From: Chitinophagaceae bacterium UBA7600 | Lineage (GTDB): Bacteria > Bacteroidota > Bacteroidia > Chitinophagales > Chitinophagaceae | DNA length: 6,988 nt | NCBI GenBank assembly: GCA_002478885.1 | Contig: DLKC01000034.1 | Location: 1 to 6,988 of the forward strand | Direction of reading: 5' to 3' | In this document: positions 1-6,083 of the stretch, piece by piece | Layout: the number at the start of each line of letters is the position of its first letter | Numbering within the stretch: position 1 is the first letter of the stretch | Notes under the pieces: generated by a model | What the model was told of the DNA's origin: nothing | The model's database searches: none | The model's input: the letters and a program-made list of their open reading frames with translations, nothing else | Made by a program: the position numbers and the translations under genes

Positions 1-515
1 ATAACCGTTGTATCGGTACAAGATATTGTGCCAACAACTGCCCTTATAAAGTGCGTCGTTTCAACTGGGCTGATTATACGGGGGCAGATAGCTTTGCCGA
101 TAACCAGGATCAGCAACTCGTAGGTCATCTTGATGATGTTGTACATGAAATGAACGATGATTTGTCAAGAATGGTGCTAAACCCTGATGTGACAGTAAGA
201 AGTCGTGGTGTCATTGAGAAATGTTCATTCTGCGTTCAACGTTTGCAGGAAGGTAAACTTAAAGCTAAGAAAGCCAGCAGACCTTTGAATACCGGCAACG
301 ATGGCCAGTGGGATTTGAAAGTGGCTTGCCAGCAGGCGTGCCCTACTAATGCGATTGTGTTTGGTAACATCAACGACTCAAAGAGCGCTGTTGTTAAGAC
401 AAGAATGGAAAATCAAAAAAGAGAGTTCCGTTCTCTTGAACCGGTGCATACGTTACCAAACGTGAGCTATATGGCCAAGGTGCGTAATAAAGTTGAAGCG
501 GAATCAAAAGCTTAA
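1..515 (+). CDS. actB: Alternative complex III iron-sulfur subunit ActB, C-terminal part (5' end cut by window)
   Basis: This is the C-terminal iron-sulfur domain of the large periplasm-facing ACIII subunit, which relays electrons from the quinol site in ActC toward the heme subunits. The reading frame is open from the window edge (first whole codon at 3) to TAA at 513-515, about 170 residues. It opens with RCIGTRYCANNCPYK at 6-50, a ferredoxin-type motif in which Thr replaces one expected Cys, as expected of a [3Fe-4S] cluster. A second set follows: CSFC (222-233) and CQQACP (327-344), which would ligate a [4Fe-4S] cluster. In the family ActB is a roughly 1000-residue protein with a molybdopterin-oxidoreductase-like half that carries no cofactor; that half lies upstream of the window. 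A GTG at 51 is in frame but is not a start, because the Cys motif before it is needed. A PsrB/NrfC-type protein would look similar; the following actCDEF genes decide the call. Confidence 0.93.
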   Translation, partial: NRCIGTRYCANNCPYKVRRFNWADYTGADSFADNQDQQLVGHLDDVVHEMNDDLSRMVLNPDVTVRSRGVIEKCSFCVQRLQEGKLKAKKASRPLNTGNDGQWDLKVACQQACPTNAIVFGNINDSKSAVVKTRMENQKREFRSLEPVHTLPNVSYMAKVRNKVEAESKA

Positions 516-532
516 GGGCAACGATGAAGGAT

Positions 533-562
533 TTGTTGCGGTACAAGAGTGCGACGCAACAA
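533..562. repeat. Hairpin-forming intergenic repeat, copy 1
   Basis: TTGTTGCG (533-540) and CGCAACAA (555-562) form a perfect 8-bp inverted repeat around a 14-nt loop that contains GTACA and GTGC. A diverged relative with the same left arm and the same loop words sits in the next gap (2152-2186). The pattern suggests a small dispersed intergenic repeat of the genome rather than a terminator, as no T run follows the right arm. Confidence 0.6.
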
Positions 563-584
563 CAGGTGAAGCAGCGTTTTTAAG

Positions 585-613
585 TTGGGTACATAAAATC
601 TCAAATATCTTTT
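585..613 (+). promoter_or_regulatory. Possible Bacteroidota-type promoter before actC
   Basis: TTG at 585-587 is followed by an 18-nt spacer and TATCTTTT at 606-613, which differs at one position from the Bacteroidota -7 consensus TAnnTTTG. Transcription would start near 620, leaving a short leader before the actC ATG at 643. The -33 element is AGTTG rather than TTTG. In AT-rich intergenic DNA such a match can arise by chance, so this is weak. Confidence 0.22.
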
Positions 614-642
614 AGATAAGAAAGTATAAATAACCAGGTCAA

Positions 643-2082
643 ATGCATTTAAAATACGAATCACAACTAAGAGAGCCACTGGTGTATGGAGACAAAAATT
701 TTCACCAGGTAACAGAGGATATTTGCAGGCCTATTGAGGTTAAGCCAAGTAAACTCTGGTACATCGGTTTTTTTATTTCTGTTGCGCTACTGATGTTTGG
801 TGTTTACAGTGTTTACAGCGAGGTGGTATATGGTGTGGGGCAATGGAATCTTAATAAAACCGTAGGTTGGGGTTGGGATATTACCAACTTCGTTTGGTGG
901 GTTGGTATTGGTCACGCCGGAACGCTCATTTCTGCGATCTTGTTATTATTCCGTCAGGGTTGGAGGACGGGTGTGAACAGGGCTGCGGAAGCTATGACCA
1001 TCTTTGCGGTAATGTGTGCGGGCCAGTTCCCTATATGGCATATGGGTCGTGTTTGGATGGCTTTTTTTGTAATGCCTTATCCAAATACCCGTGGCCCTTT
1101 ATGGGTTAACTTTAACTCGCCATTGCTTTGGGACGTGTTTGCGATCTCTACATACTTTACCGTTTCTCTTTTGTTTTGGTATTCTGGTTTGCTGCCTGAC
1201 TTTGGAACGATAAGGGATAGGGCTAAAACAAAACTTCGCAAAAAATTATACGGCATCGCTGCTTTTTCATGGACGGGCAGCACAAAGCACTGGCAGAGAC
1301 ATGAGGCACTTTCTTTGGTCCTCGCGGGTTTAAGTACGCCACTGGTACTTTCAGTGCACACGATCGTATCTTTTGACTTCGCAACTTCGGTAATACCAGG
1401 GTGGCATACAACAATCTTCCCTCCTTACTTTGTTGCCGGTGCTATCTTTTCAGGCTTCGCAATGGTGCAAACGTTGATGGTTGTACTGCGAAAAGTTTAT
1501 GGACTGCAGGACTATATTACCATCGGTCACATCGAAGCGATGAACAAGGTAATTGTATTAACCGGCTCCATTGTTGGTTGCGCCTATATAACTGAGTTAT
1601 TCATGGGCTGGTACAGCCAGAACAAATACGAAGCATACACTTTCCTTTACAGCCGCGGCAACCTGTTTAGCCCATATGGATGGAGCTACTGGGGTATGAT
1701 GGCCTGTAACGTAATAAGCCCGCAAATTTTCTGGTTCAGGAAAATGCGTCGTAATGTGTTCGTAACCTTTTTCATGAGTATCATCGTGAATATCGGGATG
1801 TGGTTCGAGCGTTTTGTTATTATCGTTACATCACTGTATCGCGACTACCTGCCAAGTAGCTGGAGTGTATATTACAGCCCTACTATTTTTGAGATCGGGT
1901 TTTATATGGGCACGTTTGGTTTATTCTTTACCTGTTTCTTCCTTTTCTCAAAATATTTCCCCGTCATCGCCATCGCTGAAATTAAGCACGTGCTTAAAAC
2001 GAGCGGCGAAAGTTATAAAGATGCTGTTGGAGATATTGAGGTGCAAAAAGTAGAAGAGTTTGCGCATGAGTATGCACACTAA
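643..2082 (+). CDS. actC: Alternative complex III quinol-oxidising membrane subunit ActC (NrfD/PsrC family)
   Basis: This 479-residue integral membrane protein is the subunit of ACIII that binds and oxidises menaquinol. About ten hydrophobic helices are visible, roughly at residues 38-60, 84-104, 119-143, 160-183, 222-243, 258-283, 300-322, 347-365, 373-393 and 415-437. Polar residues within the membrane part include His91 (GIGHAGT), His133 (FPIWHMGR), Asp164 (LLWDVF) and Asp245 (VSFDFA). From memory, the Rhodothermus marinus structure places a His and two Asp at the quinol pocket, and His133, Asp164 and Asp245 are my inferred equivalents. The ATG at 643 is preceded by an A-rich leader, and the N-terminal words REPLVYGDK and ITEDICRP-like VTEDICRP are typical of the family. 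It follows actB by 127 bp and precedes actD by 185 bp, larger spacing than elsewhere in the operon. Length and composition look intact. Confidence 0.95.
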   Translation: MHLKYESQLREPLVYGDKNFHQVTEDICRPIEVKPSKLWYIGFFISVALLMFGVYSVYSEVVYGVGQWNLNKTVGWGWDITNFVWWVGIGHAGTLISAILLLFRQGWRTGVNRAAEAMTIFAVMCAGQFPIWHMGRVWMAFFVMPYPNTRGPLWVNFNSPLLWDVFAISTYFTVSLLFWYSGLLPDFGTIRDRAKTKLRKKLYGIAAFSWTGSTKHWQRHEALSLVLAGLSTPLVLSVHTIVSFDFATSVIPGWHTTIFPPYFVAGAIFSGFAMVQTLMVVLRKVYGLQDYITIGHIEAMNKVIVLTGSIVGCAYITELFMGWYSQNKYEAYTFLYSRGNLFSPYGWSYWGMMACNVISPQIFWFRKMRRNVFVTFFMSIIVNIGMWFERFVIIVTSLYRDYLPSSWSVYYSPTIFEIGFYMGTFGLFFTCFFLFSKYFPVIAIAEIKHVLKTSGESYKDAVGDIEVQKVEEFAHEYAH

Positions 2083-2091
2083 ATAGTGCAT
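2072..2091. repeat. Short inverted repeat over the actC stop codon
   Basis: ATGCAC (2072-2077) and GTGCAT (2086-2091) can pair around an 8-nt loop that includes the TAA stop. An alternative pairing, CACTA/TAGTG, overlaps it. No T run follows, so it is not a convincing intrinsic terminator; it might stabilise an mRNA 3' end or be chance. Confidence 0.25.
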
Positions 2092-2151
2092 GTAACGATT
2101 GAAGGTAATAGTTCTTGTTTTTTGAGCCCGGCTTTCACATGCTAGTCAACT

Positions 2152-2186
2152 GTTGTTGCGTGGTACACTTGTGCTTCCACATCAAC
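2152..2186. repeat. Hairpin-forming intergenic repeat, copy 2 (diverged)
   Basis: The left arm GTTGTTGCGTGG (2152-2163) can pair imperfectly with CCACATCAAC (2177-2186) around a 13-nt loop. The first eight bases TTGTTGCG (2153-2160) are identical to the left arm of the copy at 533-562, and the words GTACA and GTGC recur at similar spacing. I infer that the two are relatives; copy 2 has a 2-base insertion and changes in its right arm. Confidence 0.5.
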
Positions 2187-2228
2187 CGGAAGCATTGAAA
2201 AGAAATCAGGGTCTGTAATATAGGTTTT

Positions 2229-2256
2229 AGCTCGCAGCTATCAGCTCACAGCTTAA
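2229..2256. repeat. Four tandem AGCT-started heptads
   Basis: AGCT occurs at 2229, 2236, 2243 and 2250, exactly every 7 bases. The units are AGCTCGC, AGCTATC, AGCTCAC and AGCTTAA. Units 1-2 and 3-4 also read as two 12-base near copies (AGCTCGCAGCTA and AGCTCACAGCTT). The run ends 11 bases before the actD ATG, so it lies in the untranslated leader and may affect initiation or simply be a microsatellite-like remnant. Confidence 0.6.
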
Positions 2257-2267
2257 AGTACATTAAT

Positions 2268-2858
2268 ATGAATGTAAAGAAATTTGTTGTTGGTTGTTTT
2301 AATGATGAATCGGTGCTGTTTCCCGCAGTAAAGAAAGTTCGTACCGCAGGTTACAAGATTCATGATGTATATACTCCGTACCCGGTACATGGTTTAGATC
2401 ATGCAATGGGTTTAAGAGAAACATCGCTTCATACTGCAGGATTTATTTATGCAATAACCGGTACCTGTACGGCACTCGGAGGTATCAGCTGGATCCTTAC
2501 CAGTGACTGGCCATTGAATTTTGGAGGTAAGCCTCACTTTTCGTTGCCTGCATGGATTCCGATAATATTTGAGTTGACCGTTTTGTTCTCTGCAGTGGGC
2601 ATGGTACTTACATTCTGCTATTTATGCCGGCTGGCGCCATTTCTTAAGAAGCATCACTTTCACCCGCGTGCTACTGATGATTATTTTGTGATGGCAATTG
2701 AGTGTACTGCGAAAACAAATGTGGACGATCTAAAAGCGTTCTTGCAAAATGCAGGTGCATTTGAAATAGACGTGCAGAATGCCGAAACCGGGTGGTGGTT
2801 AGGAACTTACGATAAGGAACAACAATTGATCAAGGATTCCGCTGTTGAAATAGCGTAA
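2268..2858 (+). CDS. actD: Alternative complex III membrane subunit ActD (DUF3341 family)
   Basis: This 196-residue protein is the small two-helix subunit of ACIII that packs against the large membrane subunits; no cofactor is known for it and it has no catalytic motif here. A soluble N-terminal part carries the family word DVYTPYPVHGLD (residues 33-44). It is followed by a first helix at about 55-77, a loop with NFGGKPHFSLPAWIP (84-98), and a second helix at about 98-120. The C-terminal soluble part (121-196) contains DDYFVMAIE and resembles a compact alpha/beta fold. The ATG at 2268 directly precedes the conserved start MNVKKFVVGCF. The stop lies only 8 bp before actE, indicating co-transcription. 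Family function in electron or proton transfer is not settled. Confidence 0.93.
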   Translation: MNVKKFVVGCFNDESVLFPAVKKVRTAGYKIHDVYTPYPVHGLDHAMGLRETSLHTAGFIYAITGTCTALGGISWILTSDWPLNFGGKPHFSLPAWIPIIFELTVLFSAVGMVLTFCYLCRLAPFLKKHHFHPRATDDYFVMAIECTAKTNVDDLKAFLQNAGAFEIDVQNAETGWWLGTYDKEQQLIKDSAVEIA

Positions 2859-2866
2859 AGAAAAAA

Positions 2867-3553
2867 ATGAATAACAGGAACATGAAAAAAGTATTTGTTA
2901 TTACTTTAATCTCAGCAGGTATTGTTTTAGCTAGCTGCAGCGACATAAGGCGCGAGTCAGGCTCCGCTTATATGCCGGATATGGCATATAGCCGCGCCTA
3001 TGAAACCTATTCAGAAAGAGATTCTACGATTTTCACTGAAGACGCCGCGCATACTGATGACAAGATATTTTACAATAACATGCCGGTTGCAGGAACAATG
3101 GCGCGGGGAGAAGAAATTCCTTTCCCATATGCAAAAGATGCATCGGGTGATACAACGAATTATGTTGCGTCCAAACAATATCCAAATCCATTGCCTGTAT
3201 TAGATTCTGCACATATGAAAGAGGCTGAGAGACTTTATCTCATCAACTGCGGAATTTGCCACGGACCTAAGCTTGATGGAAACGGTCCTCTATATAAGGA
3301 TGGTAACGGGCCTTACCCTGCGAAGCCGGCGACATTAGTTGGAGACGCAAAGTATGAGAATATGCCGGATGGACAAATGTATTATTCCGTTACCTATGGG
3401 AAGAACCTTATGGGTAGCTACGCATCACAGTTGAACAGGGATCAGCGATGGATGATTATACATTATATTAAAGCAAAGCAGGCTAAAGCAAAACCTACGG
3501 TAACTCCGGCTGCAGCTTCAGACAGCGCTAAAGTGTCAATGGCAAAAAAATAA
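2867..3553 (+). CDS. actE: Alternative complex III monoheme cytochrome c lipoprotein ActE
   Basis: ActE is the monoheme c-type cytochrome of ACIII, anchored by lipid on the periplasmic side and a candidate electron exit toward cytochrome oxidase. The N-terminus is a lipoprotein signal: a hydrophobic stretch ending in the lipobox LASC with Cys24 as the modified residue. The heme site is CGICH (Cys128, Cys131, His132), and Met182 in GKNLMGSY is the likely second axial ligand. The family stretch NMPVAGTMARGEEIPFPY lies at 71-88. The tail after about residue 203 is rich in Lys, Ala, Thr and Ser and looks like a flexible extension. Two starts are possible: ATG 2867 (228 residues) or ATG 2882 (MKKVFVI, 223 residues). 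The second gives a more standard lipoprotein signal and has AGGA just upstream, but at short spacing. The gene follows actD by 8 bp. Confidence 0.94.
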   Translation: MNNRNMKKVFVITLISAGIVLASCSDIRRESGSAYMPDMAYSRAYETYSERDSTIFTEDAAHTDDKIFYNNMPVAGTMARGEEIPFPYAKDASGDTTNYVASKQYPNPLPVLDSAHMKEAERLYLINCGICHGPKLDGNGPLYKDGNGPYPAKPATLVGDAKYENMPDGQMYYSVTYGKNLMGSYASQLNRDQRWMIIHYIKAKQAKAKPTVTPAAASDSAKVSMAKK

Positions 3554-3587
3554 TCAAATAATTTAACCAGAGATAAAAAGATAAACA

Positions 3588-4817
3588 ATGGCTTCAATAA
3601 GAGAGCAATTTGAAATGCCTTCCAAAACCAGAACCTGGTCTCTGGCTTTAATAATTGCCGGTGCTGTTGCATTGGTACTTGGATTTATTACAAAAGGAAT
3701 GAGCAGCGACGAACATGAGAAAGCTTTGTTCTGGGGAACACTAATGTATAATAGTATCTATTTTACCCTGATTTGCAATGCGAGCATGTTTTTTATTTGT
3801 GCTACCACATTAGCGATGGGTGGTTGGCAAATGGCATTCCGCAGAATTCCGGAAGCTATTTCTACAATGGTTAAGATTTTCGGGCCTATAACTTTTGTGA
3901 TACTCATTTACATTGTCTTCATCGATCACAATCACCAAATTTATCATTGGTTAAGCGACGAAGCTAAAACCGATCCTATCTTAAAAGGAAAATTAGGATT
4001 TCTTAATCCAACATTCTTTATTGTTTGGACGACACTCGCCATCGGGCTTTGGATTTTGCTTGGAATGCGTATGAGAAAGCTTAGCAGTGAGTGTGATGAA
4101 GGTCCAATGGATAACGAACAGGGCAAGAGCTTTATCTGGCGAAACACAGTTACTGCTTCGCTGTTTATCGTATGGTTTGCACTAACCGTTGCATCAACTG
4201 TTCCATGGTTGTGGTTAATGAGTATAGATGCCCACTGGTATTCCACTATGTATAGTTGGTACACTTTTGCCAGTTCTTTTGTCAGCGGTATGTCACTCAT
4301 CGCCTTGTGGGTAATATACCTTAAGAATAAAGGCTATCTTGAATACACCAATGACGAGCATTTACATGATATCGGGAAATTTATGTTTGCCTTCTCAATA
4401 TTCTGGACTTATTTGTGGTTTTCACAATACATGCTTATTTGGTATGGCAATATTTCTGAGGAAACAATTTATTTTAAAAGCAGGGTGCAAGGAGCCTATA
4501 AGGGCATATTTTTCCTAAACCTGATCATTAATTTTATTTGCCCGCTCTTAATTTTGATGAAGCGAAATTCAAAACGAAACTATACACTGGTGACCTTTAT
4601 GGCTGTGCTAATTGTCTTTGGGCATTGGGTTGATTTTTATCAAATGGTTATGGGAAGCGTCTCCAAAGATGAAGTAACTTTAGGGTGGCTTGATTTTGGA
4701 ATTGCTGCTTTGTATATTGGATTGATAATATTTTTTGTTGGAAAGGAACTTGCCAAAAAGCCGTTGCTCGCAAAGCATCATCCTTTCCTGAAAGAAAGTA
4801 TTATTCATCATACCTGA
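3588..4817 (+). CDS. actF: Alternative complex III membrane subunit ActF (second NrfD-like subunit)
   Basis: This 409-residue protein is the second large membrane subunit of ACIII, related to ActC and NrfD. About ten helices can be placed at residues 17-36, 51-74, 98-115, 143-161, 187-209, 222-245, 263-286, 306-324, 333-355 and 366-386. Recognisable family stretches are SIDAHWYSTMYSWYTFAS (212-229), the HDIGKFMFAFSIFW stretch (260-273), and FSQYMLIWYGNISEET (278-293). The C-terminus is rich in His (KHHPFLKESIIHHT). In the R. marinus ACIII, ActC rather than ActF holds the quinol; a role for ActF in proton passage has been proposed but not settled. The ATG at 3588 follows actE by 34 bp with an A-rich leader typical of Bacteroidota, where Shine-Dalgarno sequences are weak. 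The gene is intact. Confidence 0.94.
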   Translation: MASIREQFEMPSKTRTWSLALIIAGAVALVLGFITKGMSSDEHEKALFWGTLMYNSIYFTLICNASMFFICATTLAMGGWQMAFRRIPEAISTMVKIFGPITFVILIYIVFIDHNHQIYHWLSDEAKTDPILKGKLGFLNPTFFIVWTTLAIGLWILLGMRMRKLSSECDEGPMDNEQGKSFIWRNTVTASLFIVWFALTVASTVPWLWLMSIDAHWYSTMYSWYTFASSFVSGMSLIALWVIYLKNKGYLEYTNDEHLHDIGKFMFAFSIFWTYLWFSQYMLIWYGNISEETIYFKSRVQGAYKGIFFLNLIINFICPLLILMKRNSKRNYTLVTFMAVLIVFGHWVDFYQMVMGSVSKDEVTLGWLDFGIAALYIGLIIFFVGKELAKKPLLAKHHPFLKESIIHHT

Positions 4818-4895
4818 TCTCTTTGGAGTCGATTTTAATTGTTTTTAGAAATTATTATACCCTGATTTTTTTGCGTAAGCTATAATTTATTGATT

Positions 4896-6005
4896 ATGTC
4901 AATGCTTCTGATTACAATCGTTGTTGTTCTGGTCTTTCTTATCATATTTCAGATTGCAAAAGCAAGCGAATATGTTGGCGTACTTAAAGGAGACGACCGC
5001 ACCCGCAAGGAAAACAATAAGGTAAATGGATTCTTTATGATCGCATTTCTTATTGCAGGCTTGATTGGCGTGTATTGGTGTAACGAGTTGTATGCTGGTA
5101 AAACACTGCTTGCGCACGACGCTGCCAGTGTACAGGGCGAGAAAGTTGATGAAATGCTGAAAGTTACACTGCTAATAACTGGTATTGTGTTCGTCATTAC
5201 TCAGATCGTATTATTTTGGTTTGCATTTAAGTATCAGGAAAGCGATAAGAGAAAGGTGTTTTATTTTCCGCACAATAATACAATGGAAGTTATTTGGACT
5301 GTTGTGCCGGCAATAGCCTTAACTGTTCTTGTGGTAATAGGTCTTCGTAACTGGTTTTCGTTCACCAGTGATGCCCCCCAAGGCGCTAATGTTGTGGAAG
5401 TTACCGGTAAACAATTCGGATGGATTTTTCGTTATTCCGGGGAAGATGGTGTGTTTGGGAAGAAGTATTTCAGAATGATCGACCCCGCAAATAACTCACT
5501 CGGTCTTAACTGGCGAGACAGTGCAGCGATTAACGTGTCAGACGACAAAGCAGCACATGATGATATCGTTCTGGAACAAACAATGTATATTGTAAAAAAC
5601 AAGCCGGTAAAACTGGTAATTAATTCAAGAGACGTTGTGCATGATGTTGGATTGTCACAATTTAGATTAAAGATGGATGCGGTTCCTGGTACGCCGACCT
5701 CGCTTTGGTTTACCCCAAAGTATACTACCAAAGAGATGAAGGAGATTACGGGAAACCCGGATTTCCAATATGAGATAAGTTGCGATCAAATGTGTGGTAA
5801 TGGGCACTATTCGATGAAAGGAATAATCGAGGTGGTTACCCAGGCTGAATATGATGAATGGCTTGCAAAGCAAAAACCTGCTTATTATGCAGCTTTTCCT
5901 GAAAGGGACCCCTCGAATATGAAACCTGCTGTTCCTGTAGTTGATTCCACAAAAAAGGCGACAGCTGATGCTGTGAAAGTTTTGCCTGTCGAGAAAAAGG
6001 GCTGA
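4896..6005 (+). CDS. coxB: Cytochrome c oxidase subunit II (CuA subunit)
   Basis: Subunit II accepts electrons at the binuclear CuA centre and hands them to heme a of subunit I. From ATG 4896 it is 369 residues; an in-frame TTG at 4890 would add two residues but is less likely. Four hydrophobic segments are visible at about 4-20, 45-61, 88-110 and 130-150; the last two match the canonical pair, so two extra N-terminal helices are present. The periplasmic cupredoxin domain contains VTGKQFGWIFRY (169-180) and the CuA ligands His249 (RDVVHDVG), Cys296, Cys300, His304 and Met307 (CDQMCGNGHYSM). Gln298 replaces the usual Glu. No CxxCH is present, so this is not the fused caa3 type. An insertion at about 182-222 lies before the His ligand. 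The tail (340-369) is Lys/Pro/Val-rich. The gene sits 78 bp after actF and is followed by coxA after 78 bp. Confidence 0.95.
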   Translation: MSMLLITIVVVLVFLIIFQIAKASEYVGVLKGDDRTRKENNKVNGFFMIAFLIAGLIGVYWCNELYAGKTLLAHDAASVQGEKVDEMLKVTLLITGIVFVITQIVLFWFAFKYQESDKRKVFYFPHNNTMEVIWTVVPAIALTVLVVIGLRNWFSFTSDAPQGANVVEVTGKQFGWIFRYSGEDGVFGKKYFRMIDPANNSLGLNWRDSAAINVSDDKAAHDDIVLEQTMYIVKNKPVKLVINSRDVVHDVGLSQFRLKMDAVPGTPTSLWFTPKYTTKEMKEITGNPDFQYEISCDQMCGNGHYSMKGIIEVVTQAEYDEWLAKQKPAYYAAFPERDPSNMKPAVPVVDSTKKATADAVKVLPVEKKG

Positions 6006-6083
6006 TAGTTAAAATCATGTTCTGGTTTAAGAGATGTTAGTTTGTTTTTAAAATCACATTATTCTTCCTAAAGAGTTTATAGT
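6006..6083. other. coxB-coxA intergenic gap (78 bp)
   Basis: No gene or convincing terminator is visible. The gap is AT-rich with a TTAGTTTG word that resembles, but does not match, the Bacteroidota -7 element and has no good partner upstream. coxA is probably transcribed with coxB. Confidence 0.4.

Larger units (their letters stand above)
516..642. other. Intergenic gap between actB and actC (127 bp)
   Basis: No gene is visible here. The gap holds a hairpin-forming repeat unit (533-562) and a possible Bacteroidota-type promoter (585-613), both listed separately. The hairpin is not directly followed by a T run, so it does not look like an intrinsic terminator, and read-through from actB into actC is expected. 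Confidence 0.6.
2083..2267. other. Intergenic gap between actC and actD (185 bp)
   Basis: This is the longest non-coding stretch in the window. I find no gene in it. It contains part of the inverted repeat at the actC stop, a second copy of the hairpin repeat (2152-2186) and a run of AGCT-started heptads (2229-2256). No clear intrinsic terminator is visible. Confidence 0.6.

Noticed and set aside
533..580. Hairpin plus later T run as an intrinsic terminator after actB
   Set aside because: The T run (GCGTTTTT) begins about 12 bases after the right arm instead of directly next to it, so the geometry is wrong for a rho-independent terminator.
1077..1361. Open frame on the - strand inside actC
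   Set aside because: It lies wholly within actC, has no recognisable domain, and its composition is that expected of an antisense shadow.
2195..2228. TTG ... TAGGTTTT as a Bacteroidota promoter before actD
   Set aside because: The spacer would be 23 nt, longer than favoured, and the last base of the -7 element does not match; I consider it chance.
2867..3203. Second + frame from 3000 to 3203 inside actE
   Set aside because: It overlaps the actE heme protein in another frame and has no start context or known motif.
3944..4300. Open frame of 118 codons on the - strand inside actF
   Set aside because: It lies fully within a well-supported membrane protein gene. No domain or separate promoter is visible and the protein looks like a random antisense read.
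4818..4895. Promoter for coxB in the actF-coxB gap (TATAAT at 4881-4886)
   Set aside because: TATAAT is not the Bacteroidota -7 element and no -33 partner is at a fitting distance; the sequence is simply AT-rich.
5432..5731. Open frame of 99 codons on the - strand inside coxB
   Set aside because: It overlaps the CuA domain coding region of coxB and shows no family features; it is an antisense shadow.
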